A DNA stretch of 43,615 bases from positions 1 through 43,615 of the forward strand of contig CANPIC010000024.1 of NCBI GenBank assembly GCA_947574055.1, read 5' to 3'. Source of the stretch: an uncultured bacterium (lineage in GTDB: Bacteria; Bacillota; Clostridia; Lachnospirales; Lachnospiraceae). Positions 25,168-33,319 of this stretch are shown here, one piece after another. The stretch's first letter is position 1, and the number at the start of each line of letters is the position of its first letter. The position numbers and the translations under genes were made by a program. A model generated the notes under the pieces. That model did no database searches and was not told the origin of the DNA. It saw nothing but the letters and a program-made list of their open reading frames with translations.

Positions 25168-26548
25168 TCGTACTTCCTCCTGTCATCTTCATCTGTAATA
25201 TGGTCCTGGTCCGCCCGTCTATTTTATAGTGCCCGCTGATACGCAGGCCCGGGACCCAGACAATATGGCTGCCGTCCGCCACAAGCGGCATTTTGTCCCG
25301 CATCGCTCTCGGTATTTTCTCATCAATCAGATAAGATTTCAGCGATTTCCGGCCACCGTCAGAACGTGTCATCAGATAATCACCGGCACGCCTGGTACGG
25401 AGCACTAAAGATTTAACTATTTTATCATAATCAATCCATTTCGTATATGTTTTTTCTGGAATATTTATGCTTTTTTCACAGGGTAAGAGCGTACACGAAA
25501 GGCAAACATCCTCTCCCCACAACGTAGTCCCCGGTATCGCAATCTCCGAGATCTGCGTCATATTCCCGGCCGCGGCATACGAAAGACGCACCTTTTCATA
25601 TTCCCGGCAGGCGCACAGACCGCCGGGCAGATCCAGTTGCCCGTTCGTCCGGCGTTCAAACAGTTCTGCCAGCAGACGGATATGCACCAGGGAAATATCC
25701 TTCCTGCCCGCCGTGATCCGCTCCACTGCCAGCAAAAGAAGCTGCCTTCTGATAAAAGGATCTTCCTGTTTATAAGCGGCAATATCAAATACGATTTCCT
25801 GCGGTGAGAGCAGCGCACACCGGCTGAGCGCAGCCCCGGCGCAGCTTCGTATAAAAGCATCCGCCTCTCCTATCATGACACTTGCGTCGTAAATATGAGA
25901 GACGGCGCGGCTGCATATTTCCCGCCGGGCATAAGAAAGAATGTGATGCCGTATCCGGTTTCTTGTATAAGTATCCTCACTGTTTGTCCGGTCTATACAA
26001 TAACCTATCCCATTCTCTGCCAGAAATGCTTCGATCTCTTCGCGGGATACACACAAAAGCGGACGGATCACCTGTTCCCGCACGGGCCGGATACCCGAGA
26101 GTCCCCGCAGCCCGCTCCCGCGCAAGAGATGAAAGAGCAATGTCTCCGCAGTGTCATTCTGATTGTGAGCCACCGCGATCCTGCCTTTCCCGCCTCCTGT
26201 CTCTTCCAGTGCCTGCTGAAAGGCCCGGTAACGCACCAGCCTCCCGGCCTCCTCTTCGGACAGATGCTCCTCCCTGGCATAATGAGCCACATCTTCTTCC
26301 ACATATCGGTAAGGACAGCCCCATTTCCTGCACAGTCCCTCCACATACGCCGCATCCTCTCCTGCTTCCTCTCTGATCTTATGATTGACATGCACTGCCA
26401 CCAGATCAAAAGGGATCTGTTCCCGGATTTTCAGTAAAATAAAGAGAAGGCAGACAGAATCCGCCCCTCCCGATACACCGGCCACGACCGTGCCGCCTTC
26501 CGGCAACATATGGTATTCTTCCATAAACCGCATTATCTTCTCAATCAT
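25100..26548 (-). CDS. tilS: tRNA(Ile)-lysidine synthase
   Basis: The 482-aa enzyme modifies C34 of tRNA-Ile(CAU) to lysidine, which changes both codon reading and charging; it is normally essential. The N-terminal PP-loop ATPase motif SGGADS (about 26-31) is present, followed by the N-type PP-loop domain (VHVNHKIREEAGEDAAYVE, AVAHNQNDTAETLLFHLLRGSGLRGLSGI) and the C-terminal TilS domain (FRRTRAGD-like LRTRRAGDYLM, RKSLKSYLIDEKIPRAMRD). The last 20 or so residues (after RTILQMKM) extend past the usual end and overlap hpt by 68 bases. The conserved start MIEKIMRFMEEY matches other TilS proteins, but there is no ribosome site; the -10 box ends only six bases before the ATG. Confidence 0.95.
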   Translation of the reverse strand: MIEKIMRFMEEYHMLPEGGTVVAGVSGGADSVCLLFILLKIREQIPFDLVAVHVNHKIREEAGEDAAYVEGLCRKWGCPYRYVEEDVAHYAREEHLSEEEAGRLVRYRAFQQALEETGGGKGRIAVAHNQNDTAETLLFHLLRGSGLRGLSGIRPVREQVIRPLLCVSREEIEAFLAENGIGYCIDRTNSEDTYTRNRIRHHILSYARREICSRAVSHIYDASVMIGEADAFIRSCAGAALSRCALLSPQEIVFDIAAYKQEDPFIRRQLLLLAVERITAGRKDISLVHIRLLAELFERRTNGQLDLPGGLCACREYEKVRLSYAAAGNMTQISEIAIPGTTLWGEDVCLSCTLLPCEKSINIPEKTYTKWIDYDKIVKSLVLRTRRAGDYLMTRSDGGRKSLKSYLIDEKIPRAMRDKMPLVADGSHIVWVPGLRISGHYKIDGRTRTILQMKMTGGSTNGREDQGSVNGRSSGCQDTGDR

Positions 26549-26554
26549 ACGATA

Positions 26555-26583
26555 ACTATAATCAATTCAACTGCAAAAGTCAA
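26555..26583 (-). promoter_or_regulatory. Promoter of tilS, abutting the start codon
   Basis: On the minus strand TTGACT (26583-26578) and TATAGT (26560-26555) are separated by 17 bases. Only six bases lie between the -10 box and the tilS ATG at 26548, so the transcript may begin at the start codon. Confidence 0.65.
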
Positions 26584-26627
26584 TGACAAGGACCTTCTTC
26601 CCCGGCGCCCAGGCAGTCCACGCCGTA

Positions 26628-27836
26628 CTAATAATATAGTTCCGCTCCCGCATTTTCCCATATCCCCATTGTCAGGACAGTCATATCATCTCTGACTTTT
26701 CCCATGGTCTTTTGCAGAACAAAGCGCAGGATATAATTGGCCATCTCCTGAGGATTTTGTATATCAATCTGTCCCAGTACCTCGCGGAAGTCCTCTTCAT
26801 CTCCCACACCATCCACAATGCCGTCTGAGACCATGATAATGAAATCCCCTTCCCGCAGTTGTCTCTCCTGCCTGTCCACACTGATCCGATGGAAGATGCC
26901 CAGTGGCAGCGTATCCGCATTGATCTGTTCCACTTCCTGGTTCCTTTTAATATAGGTACTGGAAGAACCGATTTTCATCAGTTGACAGACGCCCGTATAT
27001 AGGTCAATATCACACACATCCAGCGTCGACATATTCTCCTCTTCGCCTCTGGCTACCAGGACACCATTGATCATTTCTGCCGCTGTCTCTATGGAAAATC
27101 CGGCTTCGATCAGTTTTTCCAGCAGATCAATCACCGTTTCGCTGTCCGCCATGGCTTTTTCCCCCGACCCCATGCCATCGGAGAGTGCCATGATGAAATT
27201 ACCGTTTCCTTTTTCCAGAAATGAACAGGTGTCACCGGATACTTTCTCATTTTCCCTTGTGGCCCTGGCCGCTCCTGTCAGCACATTATAGACCGCCTGC
27301 TCTTCAAACCAGATCGTCTCATATTCCTTTTTTAGAAAGAAAAGACTGTCTTTCTCCGGCAATAACCGTTTGCGAAACAGGCCCGAGAGGACTTCCGCCG
27401 CATCTTCCGCTGTCAGTACATGTCGCTCATCCACGCAAAGGCTGACTGCCAGTTTCATACCTTTCACCGGATCTATGGTACGGTACATATTTTTGACCAG
27501 GATTCCGCTGTTTTTGCACACGCGGATGATCTTCTTTAGTTCCCTTGGCCGGAAAGGCTGCAGATGGTAAGATTCTTCTGCCAGAGAACGGATCATTCTG
27601 GACACCTCACTCAAATTATCTGCCAGAATCTCCCGATCTTCCATAAATCTGCGTTTCATCAGGCATACCTGCCTGTCCTGTACGATACTTTTTTCTGCCG
27701 GTTCTTTATGTTCTTTATATGTAAAAGTCTGTGCCAGATCCAGTATGGAATCGGCATAGCCCAATAATTTCTGCTTTCCGTATGACGGTATCAGGATTCC
27801 TTCTGCCTGTCCGACCATTGTACCTGCTCTTCTCAT
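26628..27836 (-). CDS. spoIIE: SpoIIE-like PP2C phosphatase lacking the membrane domain
   Basis: The 402-aa protein corresponds to the C-terminal half of SpoIIE. Residues about 1-195 resemble its central region (cysteine- and charge-rich, KKIIRVCKNSGILVKNMY) and about 200-400 form the PP2C phosphatase domain with metal-binding aspartates in IMALSDGMGSGEKA and IIMVSDGIVDGVGDE and the late motif VRDDMTVLTMGIW. In Bacillus SpoIIE (about 800 residues, ten membrane helices) activates sigma-F by dephosphorylating SpoIIAA. Here no transmembrane helix is visible, so it must be soluble or recruited to the division site by partners. Its place next to tilS and divIC supports the assignment. The start has GGAGGAG upstream. 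Confidence 0.88.
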   Translation of the reverse strand: MRRAGTMVGQAEGILIPSYGKQKLLGYADSILDLAQTFTYKEHKEPAEKSIVQDRQVCLMKRRFMEDREILADNLSEVSRMIRSLAEESYHLQPFRPRELKKIIRVCKNSGILVKNMYRTIDPVKGMKLAVSLCVDERHVLTAEDAAEVLSGLFRKRLLPEKDSLFFLKKEYETIWFEEQAVYNVLTGAARATRENEKVSGDTCSFLEKGNGNFIMALSDGMGSGEKAMADSETVIDLLEKLIEAGFSIETAAEMINGVLVARGEEENMSTLDVCDIDLYTGVCQLMKIGSSSTYIKRNQEVEQINADTLPLGIFHRISVDRQERQLREGDFIIMVSDGIVDGVGDEEDFREVLGQIDIQNPQEMANYILRFVLQKTMGKVRDDMTVLTMGIWENAGAELYY

Positions 27837-27863
27837 GTTCTACTCTCCTCCCTGCAAGAATAC

Positions 27864-27896
27864 AGTATAACAAAGGCATCGTACGGTTTTTGTCAA
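27864..27896 (-). promoter_or_regulatory. Spo0A-type promoter with 21-base spacer upstream of spoIIE
   Basis: On the minus strand a perfect TTGACA (27896-27891) and TATACT (27869-27864) are separated by 21 bases instead of 17. Bacillus spoIIE and spoIIG promoters share such long spacers and depend on Spo0A. The sequence over the -35 box reads TTTGTCAAA on the plus strand, one base from the 0A box TTTGTCGAA. The predicted start is about 20 bases before the ribosome site. Confidence 0.6.
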
Positions 27897-27929
27897 ACCA
27901 GAGTCCCTTTGCTCCTTATTTTTTAGACA

Positions 27930-27967
27930 AAAAATACGGACAGTGACTGTCTGTCACCATCCGTATC
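27930..27967 (-). terminator. Terminator downstream of divIC
   Basis: ATACGGA (27935-27941) pairs with TCCGTAT (27961-27967), with a further inner stem GTGAC/GTCAC. On the minus strand a six-T run follows. The stem touches the last base of the divIC stop codon, so it ends the transcript from upstream before spoIIE. Confidence 0.85.
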
Positions 27968-28275
27968 TACGGTTTCTCCTGGAAAATGATCTCTCCCTCA
28001 TGTACGAGTCCCAGTTTATCTTTGGCTACCTCTTCCGCGTATTTCTTCGTCTTTGTATATTTACGGAACTCTTCTATTTCCTGTGCTCTCTTTTCCTCTT
28101 CTGCGATCTGCTGTTCCAGCGCGATCTCCCTTTCCCGGTAGAGTTTCTTCTTCTCCTGCAGTTCTATGCTCTTAAAACCCACTACCAGTAAAAGCATCAG
28201 CACGGCGGTGGTCACGAGAAACATCCCCAGCCTGTTCTGCCGCTTCCTTCGGAAGGCCAGTCTTCTTTTTACCAT
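27967..28275 (-). CDS. divIC: Septum formation initiator, DivIC/FtsL family
   Basis: The 102-aa protein has a basic cytoplasmic N-terminus (KRRLAFRRKRQNR), one transmembrane helix (about 17-35) and an outside coiled coil (ELQEKKKLYREREIALEQQIAEEEK) followed by YAEEVAKDKLGLVHEGEIIF, the typical DivIC ending. It takes part in the cell division complex with FtsB/FtsL-type partners. It lies 28 bases after yabQ, in the canonical sporulation-division cluster. No yabR (S1 domain) gene follows, unlike in Bacillus subtilis. Confidence 0.92.
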   Translation of the reverse strand: MVKRRLAFRRKRQNRLGMFLVTTAVLMLLLVVGFKSIELQEKKKLYREREIALEQQIAEEEKRAQEIEEFRKYTKTKKYAEEVAKDKLGLVHEGEIIFQEKP

Positions 28276-28303
28276 TAATAAACCTCCCGCTCTCCTGTAT
28301 CTG

Positions 28304-28792
28304 TTATTTTTTATATACCATCATTTTAAGCATTTTCCGTCCCTGCGTCAACTTCTTTTTCAGCCCGGATGCCCTCGTTTTCAGCCTGTTGCGTGATCTC
28401 TTCCGCATCCAGGCCAGGCGAGACAAAACAAGATGCAGCGGTCTTACCAGAATTTTCAGAAGTTTACCCACAAGATGTAGTATCTTCTGTAAGAGCAGTG
28501 TAAAAAATCTGACAAACAAAAATCCCAGCGTTTTTTTATACAGCAGCATGCCAAGCGCTGCACCTGCTACGGCAAACCATCGCAGTATCCCGTTATTTTC
28601 CCTGATCAGCATAAGAAAGACAAGAAGGGAACAGACGATCCAGTACAGAAAATCTTCTGCAGAAACCGCCACGATGTTATGGGGAATAATCCTCCGCAGA
28701 ATTCGCAGTACATCATACAGAACCGTAATCAGTATGCCCATAAGAAAGGAGTGGAACAGAAAATATACCTCAAGTTCTATTTCAGGGCTCAT
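28304..28792 (-). CDS. yabQ: Spore cortex biosynthesis protein YabQ
   Basis: The 162-aa protein has 3-4 hydrophobic segments in its first 115 residues (FLFHSFLMGILITVLYDVLR is the family hallmark, with DVLRILRR following) and a strongly basic C-terminal tail (RKRSRNRLKTR). In Bacillus it is a mother-cell protein in the outer forespore membrane needed for cortex formation. It starts seven bases after yabP stops, so the two are coupled. Confidence 0.93.
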   Translation of the reverse strand: MSPEIELEVYFLFHSFLMGILITVLYDVLRILRRIIPHNIVAVSAEDFLYWIVCSLLVFLMLIRENNGILRWFAVAGAALGMLLYKKTLGFLFVRFFTLLLQKILHLVGKLLKILVRPLHLVLSRLAWMRKRSRNRLKTRASGLKKKLTQGRKMLKMMVYKK

Positions 28793-28799
28793 ATCTCAC

Positions 28800-29090
28800 C
28801 TACTTAAACAGTTTTGCCAGAAACGATTCCCCGGATTTTCCATATCCGGCAGTTTCGGAATAGGTCAGGCTGTCAATCCTGCCTTCGATATCCACTTCTC
28901 CCTTATCCAGGCTGAGTCTGTTCACATGCAGATCGTTACCCTTGATCATCAGCATCCCCTGATCGGTTTCCAGCAGTATCTCTCCCAGATCAAAGGACAA
29001 CACATCCACCACGCCGTTCATATTGCAGATATTTCTGTTGGTCAGCATACATTTATGCTGTTTTTGCTTACTATTTGTCAAGTCTTCCAT
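28800..29090 (-). CDS. yabP: Sporulation protein YabP
   Basis: From the ATG at 29090 (GGGGGA eight bases upstream) the protein has 96 residues, the family's usual length. The open frame runs back to 29186, but that extension has no ribosome site. The YabP/YqfC domain is clear: LTNRNICNMNGVVDVLSFDLGEILLETDQGMLMIKGNDLHVNRLSLDKGEVDIEGRIDSL, given here only as its boundaries ending in DSL. It belongs to the sporulation genes of the mother cell; its precise biochemical role is not known. Confidence 0.93.
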   Translation of the reverse strand: MEDLTNSKQKQHKCMLTNRNICNMNGVVDVLSFDLGEILLETDQGMLMIKGNDLHVNRLSLDKGEVDIEGRIDSLTYSETAGYGKSGESFLAKLFK

Positions 29091-29214
29091 CAAAAAGTCC
29101 CCCATTATCGTTTTCCGGTGCGGACAGACGCGCCGGCATACAGTCGTATCCACGGCCTGCACTATGGCCGCATCTTCCTGATACATTGTATGAGACGAAA
29201 GGGGGACTTATGAC

Positions 29215-29454
29215 TTACAGATAGCGCAGCAACTGCGCGGCCTCGTCCTTCTTCACCGTTTCCCGGACATCCAGTACTTCTGCCTTCACATCCTTATTAC
29301 CGAACCGTACCGTGATAATATCCCCGGCCTTCACACTGGCCGAAGCCTTGGCCGGTTTATCATTGATCAGCACCCGGCCCGCATCACACGCTTCATTGGC
29401 AACGGTCCGGCGCTTGATCAAGCGGGAAACCTTTAAAAATTTATCCAGTCTCAT
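29215..29454 (-). CDS. rqcP: S4-domain RNA-binding protein RqcP (YabO)
   Basis: The 79-aa protein is a single S4 RNA-binding domain: MRLDKFLKVSRLIKRRTVAN, then GRVLINDKPAKASASVKAGD. The start at 29454 has AAGGAGG upstream, while the open frame begins 42 bases earlier. This family (Bacillus YabO, now RqcP) binds the 50S subunit and helps add alanine tails in ribosome-associated quality control. It sits between the HU gene and yabP as in related genomes. Confidence 0.93.
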   Translation of the reverse strand: MRLDKFLKVSRLIKRRTVANEACDAGRVLINDKPAKASASVKAGDIITVRFGNKDVKAEVLDVRETVKKDEAAQLLRYL

Positions 29455-29520
29455 AAAAACCTCCTTCACATGGCCCGCATACTCTACCGGCAGCAAACTT
29501 CCCTGTACGGGCCCGCGTAT

Positions 29521-29551
29521 AAAAACAGGACAGCTACCGAAATAACTGTCC
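29521..29551 (-). terminator. Terminator of the HU gene
   Basis: On the minus strand GGACAG and CTGTCC flank a 12-base loop and are followed by TGTTTTTATAC, about 10 bases after the HU stop codon. Confidence 0.75.
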
Positions 29552-29562
29552 CACCTGCTTTT

Positions 29563-29838
29563 CTATGCGTTTACCAGATCCTTTAATGCCTTGCCTGCCT
29601 TAAACTTAGGAGCCTTGGAAGCCGCGATCGGCATGGGTTCCTTGGTCTGAGGATTTCTTCCTATTCTGGCAGGTCTTTGGGATACTTCGAAGGTTCCAAA
29701 GCCCACCAACTGAATCTTCTCGCCTTTCTTTAATTGATCCGCAACGATATCAGTGAAAGCCTTCAGCGCCTTTTCAGCATCTTTCCGGGAAAGTTCTGCC
29801 TGATCGGCCATAGCAGCAACCAGTTCTGTTTTGTTCAT
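29563..29838 (-). CDS. hup: HU-family DNA-binding protein
   Basis: The 91-aa histone-like protein starts MNKTELVAAMADQAELSRKD and has the DNA-binding arm motif RPARIGRNPQTKEPMPIAASK with the intercalating proline. It bends and compacts DNA as a dimer. It has the strong promoter at 29920-29948, a leader of about 75 bases, the ribosome site AGGAGGAA and its own terminator, so it is expected to be highly expressed independent of its neighbours. Confidence 0.97.
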   Translation of the reverse strand: MNKTELVAAMADQAELSRKDAEKALKAFTDIVADQLKKGEKIQLVGFGTFEVSQRPARIGRNPQTKEPMPIAASKAPKFKAGKALKDLVNA

Positions 29839-29919
29839 TATGGATTCCTCCTGTTAAATGCGTTTTATTGATGGTTCATTTCATGATAATTCCGGCGTCC
29901 TCTCAGAACGCTATATATA

Positions 29920-29948
29920 TTTATAAACACATTTCCGATGTTTGTCAA
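29920..29948 (-). promoter_or_regulatory. Strong promoter of the HU gene
   Basis: On the minus strand a perfect TTGACA (29948-29943) and TATAAA (29925-29920) are separated by 17 bases. The -35 box is four bases past the mazG stop codon. Confidence 0.88.
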
Positions 29949-29952
29949 GAAA

Positions 29953-30666
29953 TTATTCCGTTTCCGCCTCGAAAAACTCGATTTCATCCATAATGCGATC
30001 TGACAGTATCTGCTCCGGCGAAAGGCATTGTCTGTAAGCCAGTTCGCAAAGGAGCCAGAGCATGTCTCCCAGCTTTTCACAGGTTTGCGCACTGCCCCGG
30101 GATTCCCCGGCCTCCCGCAGTTCCGAGAGAGATTTTTCCAGGCGCTGCCATAAAGTCTCCTCCCCCTCTTTCAGTCCGTAGAGTTTGTCCGCTTTTTTCA
30201 TCACTTTGCAGGCTCTTGCCAGAGCGGGAAGTTCCTGCGGAATCTCCTGCAGCGGAGATGTGATCCAGCTTTTGCCGGCCTTTTCCTCTTTCTTGATGGC
30301 TTCCCAGTTTGTCAGCGCCTGCCCCGGATTCTCTGCCTGTGCACTGCCAAATACATGGGGATGACGTCTGATCATTTTCTCTGACACTTCCGTAATCACA
30401 TCATCAATGGAAAAAAGGCCTTCTTCGCCGGCGATCACGCTGTGCATCACCGCCTGTAACAACACATCTCCCAGTTCTTCCCTCATGTTTTCCGCATTGC
30501 CGGTCTTTTCGTAAATGCGGATGGCTGCCAGCAGTTCAGCAGCTTCTTCTGTCATGCAGGGCTTTAGGCTGTTATGTGTCTGCGCCCTGTCCCAGGGGCA
30601 TCCACCCTCTCCCCGCAGTCTTTCTATTAATTGAACAAATTCTGTGAAAGTATATCGTTTGTCCAT
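29953..30666 (-). CDS. mazG: Nucleoside triphosphate pyrophosphohydrolase MazG
   Basis: The 237-aa enzyme hydrolyses (d)NTPs to monophosphates and PPi and clears abnormal nucleotides. The MazG signature is intact: GGCPWDRAQTHNSLKPC, then EEAAELLAAI and EELGDVLLQAVMHS (metal-binding Glu/Asp residues). A second, weaker MazG-like half lies near residues 165-225 (EKLGDMLWLLCELAYR), as in full-length bacterial MazG. The ATG at 30666 with GGGGAT upstream lies inside the end of the PEGA lipoprotein gene (40-base overlap). Confidence 0.95.
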   Translation of the reverse strand: MDKRYTFTEFVQLIERLRGEGGCPWDRAQTHNSLKPCMTEEAAELLAAIRIYEKTGNAENMREELGDVLLQAVMHSVIAGEEGLFSIDDVITEVSEKMIRRHPHVFGSAQAENPGQALTNWEAIKKEEKAGKSWITSPLQEIPQELPALARACKVMKKADKLYGLKEGEETLWQRLEKSLSELREAGESRGSAQTCEKLGDMLWLLCELAYRQCLSPEQILSDRIMDEIEFFEAETE

Positions 30667-32201
30667 GATCCATCCCCTAATCCTGTCGTATCCAGTCCGT
30701 TTAATCCGCTGCCTGTCTTTTTCACCAGTTCCGAGAAGGACAGTTCCATATCCTTTTTCTCGTCATCCACCTGGATCGTATAACTCCTTGTCTGATAACC
30801 GTTCTTGCGCAGAGAGATCACATGAGTGCCTGCTTTTTTGGAAAAGCTCACCGGCGCCAGCCCGATATAACTGCCGTCCAGATAGACTTCCACATTTTTC
30901 GGCGCATTAATCTTTACCCGGAAAGTCCCGTCTCCGGAGACGATCTCACCGTCAGGCTCTTTCTCTTTCGCGGTCTCCTTTTTCTGTTCTTTCTTTTTTT
31001 CTGCTTCCTTCTGGGCATCCTCCGATTCCGATGCGGCTTCACCGATATCGGTCCGCACACCCTCATCGCCATTGTCTTCCTCTGCTCCCGGAATAGCCGG
31101 ATTCACGCCATCCACCGGCGAATCTGTCTTGCTGTCTGTCTCCGGCGCGCTTCCATCCGGTTCCATCTCCACATGCAGATTGGCATTTTCCTGCCCTACT
31201 TTCAGATACTGGCTGATCGTCTCATAACCGTCCGCCTTGACAATCATCTGATGAATCCCATATTCCAGTGTGACATAGGTGGAAGTATCCACCTTTTCTC
31301 CGTCGATATAGACATTTGCGTCCGCCGGCATCAGGGTAAAGAATACATTGCCGGTCTTGATCTCCTCCCCTTTCAGGTCAGACACATCCAGCACCGTTTC
31401 CTCATCCCGGTAGATGACGGCAGGTTTGTTGCCACCGTGCCTCCCGTTCCTGACAACGACGGAATATTCTCCTTCCGGCACGGTCAGCAGCATATCTTCT
31501 GTGATCCGCTGCACCATTTCCTGCCCTACCTCGACAAAACCGTCCACGAAATATTCCGTTCCGGTCAGACGCAGATATCCGTGCCCTTTCCGCACCAGAA
31601 TACTGTACACCGTATTATCGATTCCCTGCACGGACAATACATCTCTTTCATTTAAGTCAGCCAGTTCGATCTCTTCGCCTTCTGAGAGCAGCACCATCCG
31701 CTCTGCCAGCGTATACATCTCCCCGTCAAAAGAAAGCTGACGCCTTGCCTGATTCATGGTAAATCCTTCTGTCACATCTCTGTTCCAGGCAGAAGGAGAA
31801 ATCATGATAGATACACATTTTTTAGGTATATGCTGGAAATTTACATCCACGATATCCCCCGGCGTAAGCTGCGCTGCCGACATCGCACCGCCATACTGAT
31901 CCGTGATCACAGTGGTGCCGTCATAGCGAAGGGTATAATTTTTATTGACAATCCGGTTCAAAAATGTGATCTTCCCCTCGGCTTCCATCACCCTCACAAC
32001 GACCGCTGTATCTTTGGAATCATATTCTCCCGGTTCCATAATGCGAAATCCGGTATCGGCACTTTCCACTGCCGTCTCTGTCTCACTTGTGGCACCGCTT
32101 TCCAGAAATCCGATTCTGACATCACTGTTATTCCCACAGCCTGCCAGGATCAGGCACAACAGGCCGGCCAACAGGCATCGTATACTCCCTCGTCTTTTCA
32201 T
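30627..32201 (-). CDS. PEGA-domain lipoprotein
   Basis: The 524-aa protein has a lipoprotein signal (LLCLILAGC, start ATG 32201 with AAGG upstream). Two PEGA domains are visible: one around ANVYIDGEKVDTSTYVTLEYG and a second near the C-terminus around VEVYLDGSYIGLAPVSFSKKAG. Between them is an acidic/serine linker followed by a Lys/Glu-rich stretch. PEGA domains are thought to bind envelope polymers or to act in surface assembly. The N-terminal region (about 50-270) has no fold I recognise. It lies between a spore coat gene and mazG. A role in the cell or spore envelope is inferred only. Confidence 0.88.
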   Translation of the reverse strand: MKRRGSIRCLLAGLLCLILAGCGNNSDVRIGFLESGATSETETAVESADTGFRIMEPGEYDSKDTAVVVRVMEAEGKITFLNRIVNKNYTLRYDGTTVITDQYGGAMSAAQLTPGDIVDVNFQHIPKKCVSIMISPSAWNRDVTEGFTMNQARRQLSFDGEMYTLAERMVLLSEGEEIELADLNERDVLSVQGIDNTVYSILVRKGHGYLRLTGTEYFVDGFVEVGQEMVQRITEDMLLTVPEGEYSVVVRNGRHGGNKPAVIYRDEETVLDVSDLKGEEIKTGNVFFTLMPADANVYIDGEKVDTSTYVTLEYGIHQMIVKADGYETISQYLKVGQENANLHVEMEPDGSAPETDSKTDSPVDGVNPAIPGAEEDNGDEGVRTDIGEAASESEDAQKEAEKKKEQKKETAKEKEPDGEIVSGDGTFRVKINAPKNVEVYLDGSYIGLAPVSFSKKAGTHVISLRKNGYQTRSYTIQVDDEKKDMELSFSELVKKTGSGLNGLDTTGLGDGSWTNDILSQNLFN

Positions 32202-32275
32202 ACTCCAATCCTTCGTGCTCTGCTTTATGCGGACACCCGGTACACATGCGACAAACACACCGTCCCGGATGCCCG

Positions 32276-33259
32276 TCAGCCCGGCAGCATCGTCCGCAGA
32301 AAGAGCTCTTTGTCCCGTTCCTGTTTCAGCAGCTTATCAAACTTTTCCATGTTTCTGCCGGGAATCCATGATTTTCCTGTATTATAATAAAAATTGACGA
32401 TTTTCCAGAATTTTTCCGGATATGCAAGCCGGTAATAAAGCTGACATAACTCTCCTTCTGTCAGCGTTTTTTCCTTCTGATAGGCTTCCAGCAGTCCGGC
32501 TCCCACAGACGCGGACCAGTTGCTCTTTTCCAGAAGTTTACGCAGGAACAGATACAAATCCCTGACCTGGCTGTCACAGACAAACTTCTCAAAATTAATG
32601 ACAATCATGTCATTACCGTCCAGCAGGAGATTATGATACTGATAATCGCCATGGCAGAATACGCCTTGTGACACAATCTGCTCATAGTAATCCGGCTGCT
32701 GGCAGTTTTTCCATTTTTCCGTGACTTCAAAAGCCTTTTCCATAAAACCGTCATAGTGCTGGAGCAGATATATCTCGAAATCAGTCTTCTGACTTTTATT
32801 TCTCAGAAATTTCCGGATTTTACGCAGTTCCCGGTTATGCTTTTCATACTCTTTATCCATTCGCACCGCCGGCACTTCCTGCCCGGTAATCCCCGGCAGG
32901 ATCATTGTTTTATGAAGTCTGGCAAGCAAACGTGCCGCCTGCCGACATTCCTCCCCGTCCCGGATACTACATTCTCTTGCGCCGAAATAAGTCTTGACAA
33001 TATAGATATTCTGATTCTGGTCTTTTGTCCACAACATGCCTTCCTTATTGGGAAGAATCTCTTCCACCATAAGTCCGCCCTCTTCCCTGATATGGGTAAG
33101 CAACTCATTCTGCGCGGTGAGCTTATCTGTAAATCCGCTATACTCTTTTAGGATCCGAATCCCCTGCGGTGTTTCGAACAGAATAGAACCTCTTCCCTTC
33201 CAGGTGCGGATCACTTCAAAAGCATATTCTGAAAGCACGCTGACTGCTCTGTCATTCAC
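32276..33259 (-). CDS. CotS-family spore coat protein (kinase-like fold)
   Basis: The 327-aa protein belongs to the CotS/YutH group, relatives of aminoglycoside phosphotransferases found in the spore coat. It shows the kinase-like lysine region (IRILKEYSG), the catalytic-loop motif FCHGDYQYHNLL (about 205-216) and, where kinases have the DFG-like Asp, the sequence VINFEKF, so Asn replaces the metal-binding Asp. The C-terminal part (DLYLFLRKLLEKSNWSA) is typical of the family. It is probably inactive as a phosphotransferase. AGGGGG precedes the start. The PEGA lipoprotein gene follows closely. Confidence 0.88.
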   Translation of the reverse strand: MNDRAVSVLSEYAFEVIRTWKGRGSILFETPQGIRILKEYSGFTDKLTAQNELLTHIREEGGLMVEEILPNKEGMLWTKDQNQNIYIVKTYFGARECSIRDGEECRQAARLLARLHKTMILPGITGQEVPAVRMDKEYEKHNRELRKIRKFLRNKSQKTDFEIYLLQHYDGFMEKAFEVTEKWKNCQQPDYYEQIVSQGVFCHGDYQYHNLLLDGNDMIVINFEKFVCDSQVRDLYLFLRKLLEKSNWSASVGAGLLEAYQKEKTLTEGELCQLYYRLAYPEKFWKIVNFYYNTGKSWIPGRNMEKFDKLLKQERDKELFLRTMLPG

Positions 33260-33319
33260 GTATATACCCCCTAAGATTGGTCATTACCTATCTTATGAGA
33301 CAGTATACGGAAAAATGCG

